From positions 48,841 through 112,840 of the forward strand of contig NZ_MKKY01000068.1 in NCBI RefSeq assembly GCF_002091955.1: a DNA stretch of 64,000 nt, read 5' to 3'. The stretch comes from Rhodococcus sp. 1168. Lineage in GTDB: Bacteria; Actinomycetota; Actinomycetes; Mycobacteriales; Mycobacteriaceae. A program made the position numbers and the translations under genes. Positions 41,084 through 50,055 of the stretch are shown piece by piece; position 1 is the first letter of the stretch, and each line of letters opens with the position of its first letter. The notes below the pieces were generated by a model. That model saw only the letters and a list, made by a program, of their open reading frames with translations, was not told the origin of the DNA and made no database searches.

Positions 41084-42517
41084 GAAGGTCCGGTTTCGAC
41101 ACCGGTCGGCCGGGTCCGCAGCAGGAGACAGACCACTATCGCCGCTGCACCCATCCCTAGTGCGCTCCACGTGGCGGCGAGGGTGAGCCCGTCGACGAAC
41201 CCGGCTGCTGCAATCTCGCGCAGTGCCGAATCCAGCGGTGGCGGAAGGTAGTCGGCAACGGTCATGCCGCCGCCGACGGTCTCGGATGCCGGCCCGGCTA
41301 TGTCCGGCGGCGTATCAGGGGGCAGGGCGTCCTCGAGTCGGTGGCGGTAGACAGTCGATCCGATAGTTCCGAGGATGGCGATACCGACGGCGCCGCCGAG
41401 TTCGGCGCCGGTCTCCGACAGCGCCGAGGCTGCGCCTGCTTTCTCCGGTGCTGCAGCTGTGAGGACGATGTCGGAGTTGAGCGTCGAAGAGGCACCGACT
41501 CCGAGCGCCAGCAGGGACATGCCCACTACCAGAAGCGGCAGTCCGGAATCGGGTTGGATGAATGCCATCGTCGCGGCGCCGACGGCAATCAACGCGAGTC
41601 CGCCGGCGATGATCGCTCCGGTCGAGACGATCTTGCTCAGGCTCGGCGCGAGTACCGCCCCGGCTCCGGCTGCGATTGCGGGGATCAGGAGCCACAGACC
41701 CGCCTCCAGTGGCCCGAGTCCCACGATCAGCTGCAGATACTGCGAGGCGAATAGACTGAATCCGGTGAGCGCGAAGATCACCAGGAATTGAACGAGTACT
41801 GCTGCGCTGAAGGCACGTTCGGCGAACAGGGTGATGTCGATGAGTGAGTCGCGCCCTCGCCCTCGCCGTTGCCTTCGCAGGAACAGCAAGCCCAGAACAA
41901 TTCCGGCGGTAGTCGTGGCGTCCCGGATCGGGATCCTTGAACTCCGACACCAACAGCGGCGCCGAGATGAGCAGGACGACCATGATCGGAATATTGATCA
42001 GGAACACCGAGCCCCACCAGAAGTGCTCGAGCAATGCCCCACCGATGACGGGGCCGAGGGCGCCGCCTCCGGCGAACCCGGCGGTCCACAGTCCGATCGC
42101 TTCCTTACGTTGGCCTGGGTCATGAAACATGTTGCGTATCAACGATAATGTGCTCGGCGCAATGGTGGCGCCGCCGATGCCCAGAAGTGCTCGCGAGAGA
42201 AGAAGTATCTCGGGTGACGTCGAGAAGGCTGCGAGCAGCGATGCAGCGCCGAATACGACTGCACCGATCATCAGAAGTCTGCGACGGCCGATCCGGTCAC
42301 CGACAGAGCCCATCGTGATGAGCAGACCGGCCAGAAGGAAGCCGTACAGGTCGAGAATCCACAGTGTTTGGTTGCTGCTCGGGTCGAGGTCTGCGGTCAT
42401 GAAGGGAAGCGCCAGGTAGAGCACCGACATGTCCATCGAGACCAGCAGGATCGGAATCACGAGAACACTCAGTCCGAGCCAATCCTTGCGGGTTGCCTTC
42501 GGGGAGTCGCCGGTCAT
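41074..42517 (-). pseudogene. DHA2-type MFS drug-efflux gene, broken by an internal deletion/frameshift
   Basis: From ATG 42517 a clear MFS exporter reads MDMSVLYLALPFMTADLD, GSVGDRIGRRRLLMIGA and onwards to LLVSEFKDPDPGR, then becomes nonsense near 41915. The family match resumes in another frame as TTAGIVLGLLFLRRQRR, then ITLFAERAFSAAVLVQFLV, to the stop at 41074. The linker joining the sixth or seventh helix to TAGIVLGLL is about 30-40 residues too short for a 14-helix DHA2 protein, so a deletion not divisible by three is more likely than a single-base error. It overlaps the cutinase end by 10 bases. Confidence 0.8.
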
Positions 42518-42639
42518 GGATCTCTACTTCCGCCGCAATCACTTCTTTTGTTCGCCAACGCCGATGCGGATGACCCACATGACGGTACCGTCGAATTCGG
42601 TGGTTGCCTCTCAGGTGGCCACATACGAGAGGACGCAGT

Positions 42640-42936
42640 ATGCCCAGTGAGCTGAAGGTTGTCGCCACCATCACCGCCAAGCCGGAGTCGGTCGATGTCA
42701 TACGAACCGGTCTGGCAACGCTGGCCGAAGAGTCGGCGAAGGAGAGCGGGAACGTCTCCTACGAACTGTTCGAGTCAGTCTCCGAGCCGGGCACTTTCGT
42801 CACCATCGAGGTGTGGGGATCGCAAGAGGACCTCGACGCACACATGCAGACACCCCACCTGCAGAAGGCGCTCGGCGAGTTCGGCGCGCACCTCGCCAGT
42901 GCGCCGTCCATTCACCCGCTACGCGTAGTCGGCTAG
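42640..42936 (+). CDS. Antibiotic-biosynthesis-monooxygenase-fold protein
   Basis: This 98-residue ABM-domain (ferredoxin-like dimeric alpha-beta barrel) protein has the family core LKVVATITAKPESVDVIR, NVSYELFESVSEPGTFVTIEVW and DLDAHMQTPHLQKAL. ABM proteins include quinone and haem-degrading monooxygenases and many unassigned members. It is divergent from the MFS pseudogene and convergent with the YhgE-like pseudogene, which it overlaps by 18 bases. ATG 42640 has GAGAGGA upstream. Confidence 0.88.
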   Translation: MPSELKVVATITAKPESVDVIRTGLATLAEESAKESGNVSYELFESVSEPGTFVTIEVWGSQEDLDAHMQTPHLQKALGEFGAHLASAPSIHPLRVVG

Positions 42937-44401
42937 TTCTTCGCTCGCTTCGCTGTCGCCGGGTTCGGTATCGAGAGTTCTGTAGACGATCCCGGAGACA
43001 GCGAGGAGAGCGACGGTCAGGCCGATAGCCAGCCAGCCTGTCGAGGTGACCTGTCCATATCCGATCTCGCTCGCGCCCGCCGCGGTGTAGCTCATCGGCA
43101 TGAACGCCGACAGGTGCCCCCAGATCGAGGCACTGCTCGCATAGGCAGCTCCGCACACCACGACCTGGACGAGCACTAGGCCGATGTCGACCGCTCGGCC
43201 GCCGACGTTGCCGAGCAGTCGTTGGATTGCGCCGGCGGGCGGCCGAATAGGCGGCCGCGGAAGCGACGAGGAACAGACCCGCTGCCAGTAGGGCGCCGAT
43301 CCCCGTGTCGGGCGCGGTGAACGCGAACGCCAGTGCTGCACACACCCCGACGGCGAAGACGGCGACCGCGGCGACCCTCCAGCCGAGGCGAGAATCGCCT
43401 CTGAGGACCCGTACCAGGCTAACCGCACCGACAGCACCGACCGCGACCAGAGTTGCAACCAGATACGGCGTGCTCGACGCGGCTGCCTGCGTCACCTTGG
43501 CCTCCGAAGTACGGGCCGGTGAGCCCGCGCCCAGCTCCTTGGCCGTCGGGAGTCCGGCGGTTGCTTCTTGGACATTGGTCGCGATACCGCTGACGATTCC
43601 GGAGACCGGGCCGACGGCCGTCACCAACTGGTCGGTTCCGGCTCGAAGTTGACCGCCGCCGGCGTCGAGCTGGCCCAGTCCGTCTCGAAGTTGGACGGTA
43701 GCGTCACCGAGCTGTCCGGTGGCAGTGAGGAATTGGCCGGACGGATCGTTCAGCTCACCGGACAGTTGCCGCGCACCGCCCTTGAGGGTCTGCAGCTGAT
43801 CGAGCGTCGACGGACCGAATCCCTGAGTGTTCAGGGTGTCGATCACCGAGCGAATCTGGCCGGAAATGGCGTCGGATCCGGGGTGCGGGAAGCTGTCGAT
43901 TTGTTGTGCGGTGGCTTCGAGCTTCGCCGTGAACTCACCCTGCTGAGCGCCGAAGCCGGCGAGCTGGTCGACAAGTTGATCGACTCCGCCGCTGATCTGG
44001 GAAGCACCGTCGCCGAGTTGCCCGATGCCGTCACGGTATTGGCCGAAGCCGTCGGCGAGCTGAATCGTGCCGTCGTGAGCTTGGGTTATTCCGTCGGCGA
44101 GGACGATGACGCCGTCGTTGAGCTGCTTACCGCCGTCGGTCAGCTGGGAGACGCCCCCGGACAGGAAGCTGATGGGCAATCCCGCTTGCTGCAGGCTCTT
44201 CCTCGAGGTGGCCAGGGGGTCGCCGGTGGAGGCTGTGGGTGAACCCGCTGCCGTGTTCGTGGTGGCCGGCACCGAGTCTTCGGGGCTCAGGTCGTAGCCC
44301 GCACCGAGTGCGAACGCTCCTGCTGCTACCAGCGGAAAGGCTAGAGCGACGAGAGCGACGAGAGCGGCGGTCGGTTGCCGGAGGATTCGAAATTTACCCA
44401 T
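42919..44401 (-). pseudogene. YhgE/Pip-like membrane protein gene, frameshifted
   Basis: The gene starts at ATG 44401 with one membrane helix, then a long extracytoplasmic region of repeats of the type QLxDGxxQL (residues about 75-150), then membrane helices ending ASAAAYSAARR near 43245. The reading frame then shifts, and the rest of the family (AGAIQRLLGNVGGRAVDI, SASIWGHLSAFMPMSYTAAGASE and two helices) lies in the other frame to the stop at 42919. A few residues seem to be missing at the join, in a very GC-rich segment with inverted GGCCGCC motifs. YhgE/Pip proteins are membrane proteins of uncertain export role. A sequencing error is possible. Confidence 0.75.
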
Positions 44402-44488
44402 GGTGGTTTCGAGGCTAACCGGCCCCTGACGCCACTATGACCCCGCGAAGCGGTGGTGTGGACTGAAACACCGCCCTGAGCAGGCACT

Positions 44489-45115
44489 TCAAGAGCTCTC
44501 TGTGGAGTTGGCGAATCGGTCTCTGTTGCGAGGCAGTAGATCCCACACGTGCTGCGTCTCGTTGACCGCCGCGACCGATCGACTACCGTTGCGGGAGTAG
44601 AGGATTCGAGTGACCGAACAGTAGTCGATCGGGAATCCGAGAACCGTGGGGGTGTGCAGGATATCTTGCAGCGCGATGTTGATGACACCGCCGTGGGCGA
44701 ACACCACAACCGTATCGGTGTGTTCGACTCCCGAGACTGCTGCTTCGATGCCGGCGAGTACTCGCGCACGAAACGTATCCTCGTCGACCTCCTCGGGCAG
44801 GTGTCCGGCCTTGATCCGGTCGAATGCGTCGCGGAACTCGGTGCGCGCAAGTTCGATCGGAACGTAGCCGCCGAAATCTCGGTCGTACTCGGTGAGACGC
44901 TCGTCGGACTCCAGCGTCGATGCCAGCTCGGCGGCCAACACCGAGCCGGTCTGCTGGGCGCGGAGTTGAGTGCTCGAGACCGTCTTGGCGATCGAAAACC
45001 GGGCCAGCGCGGCAGGGATGCGGGCGGCCTGTTCGTGGCCGAGTTCGGCAAGTGGGGGATCGGCGGTGTCTTCGGAGCGCTGCGGGAGCGCATGGCGAAC
45101 CAGTATGAGCTGCAC
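44489..45115 (-). CDS. Histidine phosphatase superfamily protein
   Basis: The 208-residue protein has the phosphohistidine motif LVRHALP at the N-terminus (RHA variant of RHG), the conserved Arg in SSTQLRAQQT, the acid in RLTEYDRD and the second catalytic histidine in VVFAHGGVINIAL. It is phosphoglycerate-mutase-like; the substrate is unknown. The start is GTG at 45115. It follows the LysR gene on the same strand, separated by a 17-bp tandem repeat array. Confidence 0.9.
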   Translation of the reverse strand: MQLILVRHALPQRSEDTADPPLAELGHEQAARIPAALARFSIAKTVSSTQLRAQQTGSVLAAELASTLESDERLTEYDRDFGGYVPIELARTEFRDAFDRIKAGHLPEEVDEDTFRARVLAGIEAAVSGVEHTDTVVVFAHGGVINIALQDILHTPTVLGFPIDYCSVTRILYSRNGSRSVAAVNETQHVWDLLPRNRDRFANSTESS

Positions 45116-45118
45116 GTG

Positions 45119-45199
45119 TCTACTTAACCACCTTGCCTACCTGACCACCGCGCCTACCTGACCACCGCGCCTACCTGACCACCGCGCCTACCTGACCAC
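45119..45199. repeat. 17-bp tandem repeat between phosphatase and LysR genes
   Basis: Exact copies of CCTACCTGACCACCGCG start at 45136, 45153 and 45170, followed by a 13-base partial copy at 45187-45199. A degenerate copy lies at 45119-45135. The last copy contains the LysR stop codon, and the first ends four bases before the phosphatase start. Confidence 0.9.
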
Positions 45200-46090
45200 G
45201 AGACTGCGGCCGTTTCGGATCGTCAGCGCGCGGAAGGCCTGCACGTGGCTCGCCGGTATGCGCTCGGACCAGACCATGCCGATGCGTCGTCGGGCAGTCG
45301 GATCGGCCAGGGGTACTTCCACCGTCTCGTTTTGTGGCCCGCGAATTGTGGGAAGAATACTGATGCCCAAACCGGCTCCGACCAGTCCGCGGATCGTGTG
45401 GATGTCCTGTCCTTCGAACGCGATGTGCGGGGACATGCCTGCCTCGGCCCACAGGCCTTCACAGATCGAGCGCATGCCGAATCCGTGACCCATGGCGATA
45501 TAGCGCTCCTCGGCAGTGTCGATGACGTGCACGGCGCGGCGACCGGCCAGGCGATGTCTGGTGGGTACGACCATGACCAGCCGCTCGTCGTAGAGCTGGA
45601 AGGAATTGGCATCGGTGTGCTCGGTACTGAGCGAGACGAAGGCGAGGTCGGCGGAGCCGTCGTCGAGGCGGTCGAGGCAGCGCGAGCGTGCACCCTGATC
45701 GAGATCGAATGTCACGGCCGGGTGACCGGTTCCGAACGCCTTGATCAGTGCCGGCACGATGTCCTCGCCGAGCGTGTTCTGGAATGCGATGGAAATTCGG
45801 CCGCGGGCCTTCGCGTCGTGCTCGCTCATTGCGTCGAGGCCGGCCTCCAGATCGACCAGGGCCCGTTGCAGATAGGGAATCAGGGTTCGGCCCGCGGCCG
45901 TCATCGCGATATCGCGTCCGCGACGCTCGACGACAGCGACCCCGAGGATTGCTGTTGCCCGGGCGATCTGTCGGCTCACGGTCGGTTGTGGGAGCCCGAG
46001 CAGGTGGGCGGCTTCGGTGATGTGCTCGGTTTCCGCGACGGCGACGAGCGTCGGGATGAGGGGGAGTAGTTCTTTCGATTCCGCGCGCAC
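45188..46090 (-). CDS. LysR family transcriptional regulator
   Basis: The 300-residue regulator has an N-terminal winged helix-turn-helix (HITEAAHLLGLPQPTVSRQI) and a LysR effector-binding domain (GEDIVPALIKAFGTGHPAVTF, GLVGAGLGISILPT). It is divergent from an MFS exporter and very probably controls it; LysR proteins usually sense a substrate of the adjacent gene. The GTG start is at 46090. The 3' end runs into the 17-bp repeat. Confidence 0.94.
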   Translation of the reverse strand: MRAESKELLPLIPTLVAVAETEHITEAAHLLGLPQPTVSRQIARATAILGVAVVERRGRDIAMTAAGRTLIPYLQRALVDLEAGLDAMSEHDAKARGRISIAFQNTLGEDIVPALIKAFGTGHPAVTFDLDQGARSRCLDRLDDGSADLAFVSLSTEHTDANSFQLYDERLVMVVPTRHRLAGRRAVHVIDTAEERYIAMGHGFGMRSICEGLWAEAGMSPHIAFEGQDIHTIRGLVGAGLGISILPTIRGPQNETVEVPLADPTARRRIGMVWSERIPASHVQAFRALTIRNGRSLVVR

Positions 46091-46091
46091 C

Positions 46092-46151
46092 TACGCAATG
46101 ATATCGCTGGCGTATGGATCGACGAGTGTACATGCATTGGACGCATGTACA
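46092..46151. promoter_or_regulatory. LysR/MFS divergent operator region with two dyads
   Basis: TGTACATGC (46127-46135) and GCATGTACA (46143-46151) form a perfect 9-bp inverted repeat with a 7-base spacer. TACGC (46092-46096) and GCGTA (46110-46114) form a second dyad that contains a LysR-type T-N11-A arrangement. Confidence 0.55.
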
Positions 46152-46173
46152 CGGCAGAGATAGCGTAGAAGAA

Positions 46174-47436
46174 ATGAGATCATCGACGACCGATGCGGGC
46201 GCCGACCTTCTCTGGGAGGGGCATCCTCGCGGGTCGCGCGAATACAAGCGTCTGGTTGCGGCTTTGTTGTTCGCGGGTATCGCGACTTTCGCGCAGCTCT
46301 ACTCGGTGCAGGGCATTCTTCCGCTCATCGCGGCCGGCCTCGACATCACCCCGTCGCAGTCCTCCCTCGCGGTCGGATCGGCCACAGTCGGGGTCGCGGC
46401 CGCGGTCCTGCCCTGGTCGGTGGTCGCCGATCGCATCGGACGAGTCCGCGCGATGACCATATCGGTGATCGCCGCAACGATTCTGGGATTGATGGTTCCG
46501 CTGTCTTCTTCGCTGCCGATGCTGCTGTCGATTCGCTTCTTCGAAGGCGCAGCGCTCGGCGGTCTCCCCGCGATTGCCATCGCCTACCTGAGCGAGGAAG
46601 TGCACGGCAAACACACTGCGCTCGCCGCAGCGACGTACGTCTCCGGTACTTCCCTGGGTGGCTTGCTGGGCCGGATCGTGGCCGGCCCAGTTGCGGAGTA
46701 CACCAACTGGCGCATCGGAACCTTGACGGTGTCGGTGCTCGCCGCGGTCGCGGCTGCCCTCTTCGTGTGGCTGGCACCGACACCGCGCAGATCTCCCACC
46801 GTCTCCCGCGACGGCCCCTCACTGCCGAGACGTCTGTGGACCAACCTCCGCGAGCCCGGCATGCTGACCCTGTACGGCCAAGGCTTCCTGCTGATGGGCG
46901 GATTCGTCGCAATCTACAACTACCTCGGCTTCCGTCTCGAAGCCGGCCCGTTCGGGCTCCCGCAGTCCCTCATCAGCCTCATCTTCGTGGCGTACCTCAG
47001 CGGAACCGTGTCCTCGCGCATCGCCGGACAACTGGCGGTCCGCCACGGCAGAAGCGTCGTGCTCGCCGGTTCGACGGCCACCATGGCCATCGGCGTCGCA
47101 CTGACCATCAGCACCAATCTGATCGTCATCCTGGCCGGCCTGGTTGTGCTGACCATCGGATTCTTCGCCGCCCACGCCATCGCGTCGGGATGGACGGGTC
47201 AGCGTGCAGTGGTCGGACGCACGCAAGCGACGTCGTTGTACAACCTCTTCTACTACGGCGGATCCAGCGTTCTCGGTTGGCTCGGCGGAGTGGTATTTCA
47301 GATGTACGGCTGGACCGCGATGGCGCTGTTCGTCATCGGTCTGACCGTGACGGCCGGTGGATGGGCATTGCTACAGGGCACACGACTGAAAACCACGCTC
47401 CCGGCCCCGACGCCCCAGGTCACACCGCAGCACTGA
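46174..47436 (+). CDS. MFS transporter (YnfM/arabinose-efflux type)
   Basis: This is a 12-helix major facilitator of about 420 residues. The signature loop after helix 2 reads SVVADRIGRVRAMTISV, and the duplicate loop in the second half is GQLAVRHGRSVVLAG. AIAIAYLSEEVHGKHTALAAA is typical of the YnfM-like exporters. The substrate is unknown. The open frame extends to 46114, but ATG 46174 places the start after the palindromic operator and gives normal family length. The divergent LysR gene is its likely regulator. Confidence 0.9.
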   Translation: MRSSTTDAGADLLWEGHPRGSREYKRLVAALLFAGIATFAQLYSVQGILPLIAAGLDITPSQSSLAVGSATVGVAAAVLPWSVVADRIGRVRAMTISVIAATILGLMVPLSSSLPMLLSIRFFEGAALGGLPAIAIAYLSEEVHGKHTALAAATYVSGTSLGGLLGRIVAGPVAEYTNWRIGTLTVSVLAAVAAALFVWLAPTPRRSPTVSRDGPSLPRRLWTNLREPGMLTLYGQGFLLMGGFVAIYNYLGFRLEAGPFGLPQSLISLIFVAYLSGTVSSRIAGQLAVRHGRSVVLAGSTATMAIGVALTISTNLIVILAGLVVLTIGFFAAHAIASGWTGQRAVVGRTQATSLYNLFYYGGSSVLGWLGGVVFQMYGWTAMALFVIGLTVTAGGWALLQGTRLKTTLPAPTPQVTPQH

Positions 47437-47602
47437 GTGCGACGGCCAAGGGGACGACGCTCAGACAGCAAATCGCCAGTATCAACAACGCGATGACGCC
47501 GCGACGATCCCATTTCTGCTGAGCTCCGGCGGCCGCCGAGACGAACAGGACGAATCCGATGCAGACCGAGCCGATGGTGATTGCGACGGGTGTGGACAGC
47601 AC
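47420..47602 (-). CDS. Small two-helix membrane protein
   Basis: This 60-residue ORF starts at a GTG two bases after the stop of the upstream oxidoreductase gene. It encodes two hydrophobic helices (about 7-27 and 36-58) separated by QQKWDRR. It overlaps the MFS 3' end by 17 bases tail to tail. I do not recognise a family. The tight spacing and clear membrane topology support a real gene. Confidence 0.55.
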   Translation of the reverse strand: MLSTPVAITIGSVCIGFVLFVSAAAGAQQKWDRRGVIALLILAICCLSVVPLAVALSAAV

Positions 47603-47604
47603 GA

Positions 47605-48009
47605 CTAGCTGGTCTTCATGCTGCCCCAGCCGACATATGCGTCGACCGAGAGGTGACCGGTGATCCGCGGCTGGTCGCGCACCGGGTACTTGTCGCCGGT
47701 GTAGTGGGTCGAGATGCGGTCGATGTCGACCAGATCCGGATCGTCCTGCAGCGCGATTGTGCCGTGAATGGTGATGTGGGTGTACCAGCTGGCCTCGTCG
47801 AGCACCGAGATGGACACCCTGGGGTTGCCGCGGATGTGCTCGAGGCGCTTACGCCCGGCCTCGAAGTTCAAGACGATCCGGCCATCCTCCCACAGGTACC
47901 AGGTGGGGGCGGTGATGGGAGTTGCATCTGCTCGTACCACCGCCATGACTGCGGGGTTCGGCTTCTTCAGCAGCTCGATGGCCTCTGGCGGCAACGGTGG
48001 TTTCGGCAT
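47605..48009 (-). CDS. PPOX class F420-dependent oxidoreductase
   Basis: The 134-residue split-barrel flavin/F420-binding protein is of the Rv1155 type. Core features are VMAVVRADATPITAPTWYLW, GRIVLNFEAGRKRLEHIRGN and VSISVLDEASWYTHITIHG. F420 rather than FMN is inferred from the actinobacterial family. The likely operon partner is the small membrane protein downstream; fabH is upstream on the same strand. Confidence 0.88.
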   Translation of the reverse strand: MPKPPLPPEAIELLKKPNPAVMAVVRADATPITAPTWYLWEDGRIVLNFEAGRKRLEHIRGNPRVSISVLDEASWYTHITIHGTIALQDDPDLVDIDRISTHYTGDKYPVRDQPRITGHLSVDAYVGWGSMKTS

Positions 48010-48067
48010 GACGCAACTCTACTTCCGGCCGAGAACGAACGAGGTCGGTCTCGGCCGGAAGAGAGAA

Positions 48068-49075
48068 CTACAGGGTGGGGAGTTTGACGATCTGCCCGGC
48101 GTAGGACAAGCCGGCTCCGAAAGCGAGGAGCAGCGCGGTGTCGCCCGCCTTGGCCTTGCCGGTGCGGAGCAGTTCCTCCATGGCCAACGGAATCGACGCG
48201 GCCGAGGTGTTGCCGGTCTCCTCGATATCGTTGGCGACGACAGTGTCGTCGCCGAGGTGCAGGCTCTTGGCGAGCAGTTCGGTGATGCGGCTGTTGGCCT
48301 GATGCGGGATGAACGCGTGCAGTTCCTCGGTCTTGATGCCCGCGGCGTCGATCACCTTCTGTGCCGCCTTGCCCATTTCGAACGCGGCCCAGCGGAACAC
48401 CGAGATGCCGTTCATTCTGATCCAGGGACGCTCGGCACCCTCTGTGGTGATGTAGTCGTACCAGTCGATCGTCTGGTAGATCGCATCCGCCTGTGAACCG
48501 TCGGAGCCCCAGACGGCAGGCCCGATCTCGGTCTCGTCGCTCTGGCCGACCACTACCGCGCCCGCGCCGTCGGCGAAGATGAATCGCGTCGTGCGGTCGT
48601 ACGGGTCGGTGGTCTCGCTCAGCTGCTCTGCGCCGATGACGAGGACATACTTGGAGGTTCCCGCCTTGACCAGATCGGAAGCGACGGCAAGGGCGTAGCA
48701 GAATCCTGCGCAGCCGGCGCCGATGTCGAACGCGGCAGGACCCTTGGTGCCGAGTGCGTGCGCAACCTTGGCGGCAGCCTGCGGGGTCTGCTCGAGGTGT
48801 GTCGACGTCGCGACGATGACGGTATCGATGTCCTCGGCCGAGACGCCGCTTGCCGCGAGAGCCTTCTTGCCGGCCTCGATGGCCATGAATACGACGTTTT
48901 CCTCGGGCTTGGTGAAGCGGCGATTCTTGATGCCCGTCCGCGTCTGAATCCACTCGTCGCTCGAGTCGATGGTTTCGCAAATTTCGTCGTTGGTCACCAC
49001 CCGCTCGGGGCGGTGGACACCCAAGCCTAGAAGCTTGGACTGTCGGCCGGAAGTTGTGCTGATCGATGCACCCAT
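48068..49075 (-). CDS. fabH: Beta-ketoacyl-ACP synthase III
   Basis: The 335-residue KAS III starts fatty-acid elongation from an acyl-CoA and malonyl-ACP. The catalytic triad is visible: Cys in DIGAGCAGFCYAL, His in AFIPHQANSRI and Asn in ETGNTSAASIP. The N-terminal SSDEWIQTRTGI is diagnostic. In mycobacteria FabH primes FAS-II for mycolate synthesis with long acyl-CoA; whether this copy does so cannot be read here. Confidence 0.95.
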   Translation of the reverse strand: MGASISTTSGRQSKLLGLGVHRPERVVTNDEICETIDSSDEWIQTRTGIKNRRFTKPEENVVFMAIEAGKKALAASGVSAEDIDTVIVATSTHLEQTPQAAAKVAHALGTKGPAAFDIGAGCAGFCYALAVASDLVKAGTSKYVLVIGAEQLSETTDPYDRTTRFIFADGAGAVVVGQSDETEIGPAVWGSDGSQADAIYQTIDWYDYITTEGAERPWIRMNGISVFRWAAFEMGKAAQKVIDAAGIKTEELHAFIPHQANSRITELLAKSLHLGDDTVVANDIEETGNTSAASIPLAMEELLRTGKAKAGDTALLLAFGAGLSYAGQIVKLPTL

Positions 49076-49173
49076 CTGTGTTCCTCTCGTGCTACCGCGC
49101 CATCGCCGAACTGTGGATCGGGTCTTGGGCTACGGGCTCGGGAAGACACGTTACGTGCGTGGAGTTCGGTACG

Positions 49174-50043
49174 TCACACCAGTTCGGCGATCAGGCCTGC
49201 CACCTCGGCAGGGCGGTCGATCATCGCGTGATGATGGGCGTGCGTGACGCCCGTGAATTCGGCGCCGAGATAGTGGGCCAATCGCCGTTGCTTGGCGATC
49301 CAGCGTCGTCCCCATGGTGTCGGCCGACCGGTATGGGCGGCGGCGACGGTGACCGGCACATCCGGCATCGGATGGCTGCGCCTGATCCGGTTGAGTTCGA
49401 GTGCCATATCCGGGTAGACGAAGTCCTCCACCAGCACCGCTTCGAGGTACGACGGTGTCCGATAGATCTGTGCAATCCAGTCGTAGGTTTCGATCGGAAT
49501 GCCGTCGGGAGGGATGGACTGATTGAGAATGCGTCGCACGGTCGTTCCGAGTACTCGCTGCAGTCCGAGTGTTGTCAGTGTCCTCGAGAGGGCATATGCC
49601 GCCGAAATACGACAGCCCCTCGGAATCAGATGCCACGGATCGCGCTCCGCGCTCGAGTCGAGCAGCAGGATTCCCGCCGTACGCGACGGGTACAGCCGAG
49701 CGAACGCCTCCGCGTAGAACCCCGCGATCGAGTGTCCGACGATTACAGCTGGGGCTGGCAGCTCGAGGGCGTCGAGAACACCGAGAATGCGAGCTGCCTC
49801 GGCCTCGACGGTGGGCGTGTGGCCGCGCGGAAACGATTCGCTGAACCCGAACCCGGGTCGGTCGAACACGACGACCGTGTGAAATGCCGACAGAATCGCG
49901 GCCGTGTCGTTCCAGTCGAACCAATTGCCTCCGAGTCCGCCGCACAAGACGATCGGCGGACCACCACCGGTCACCATGACGTGGGTGCGCAGTCCGTCGA
50001 CTACGACGAACCTGCCGGGAGGTGATTGTTTCATGTGAAACAT
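49174..50043 (-). CDS. Alpha/beta fold hydrolase
   Basis: This 289-residue hydrolase has an oxyanion region LCGGLGGNWFDW, the nucleophile elbow VGHSIAGFYAEAFA and a C-terminal histidine in the THAHHHAM area. The substrate is unknown. Its first codons (MFHMKQ) are written by a parS-like sequence, so the true start may be ATG 50043 or ATG 50034. It lies 12 bases after the lysX stop on the same strand and is probably cotranscribed with it. Confidence 0.87.
   Translation of the reverse strand: MFHMKQSPPGRFVVVDGLRTHVMVTGGGPPIVLCGGLGGNWFDWNDTAAILSAFHTVVVFDRPGFGFSESFPRGHTPTVEAEAARILGVLDALELPAPAVIVGHSIAGFYAEAFARLYPSRTAGILLLDSSAERDPWHLIPRGCRISAAYALSRTLTTLGLQRVLGTTVRRILNQSIPPDGIPIETYDWIAQIYRTPSYLEAVLVEDFVYPDMALELNRIRRSHPMPDVPVTVAAAHTGRPTPWGRRWIAKQRRLAHYLGAEFTGVTHAHHHAMIDRPAEVAGLIAELV
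50027..50042. promoter_or_regulatory. parS-like ParB binding site
   Basis: TGTTTCATGTGAAACA differs from the bacterial parS consensus TGTTTCACGTGAAACA at one central base. Location within about 50 kb of the recF/gyrB end fits origin-proximal parS placement in actinobacteria. It overlaps the start of a hydrolase gene. Confidence 0.7.
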
Positions 50044-50055
50044 TCCGATTTTTCG

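Noticed and set aside
45119..45199. Possible CRISPR array
   Set aside because: Units are 17 bp head to tail without spacers and no cas genes are near, so it is a simple tandem repeat.
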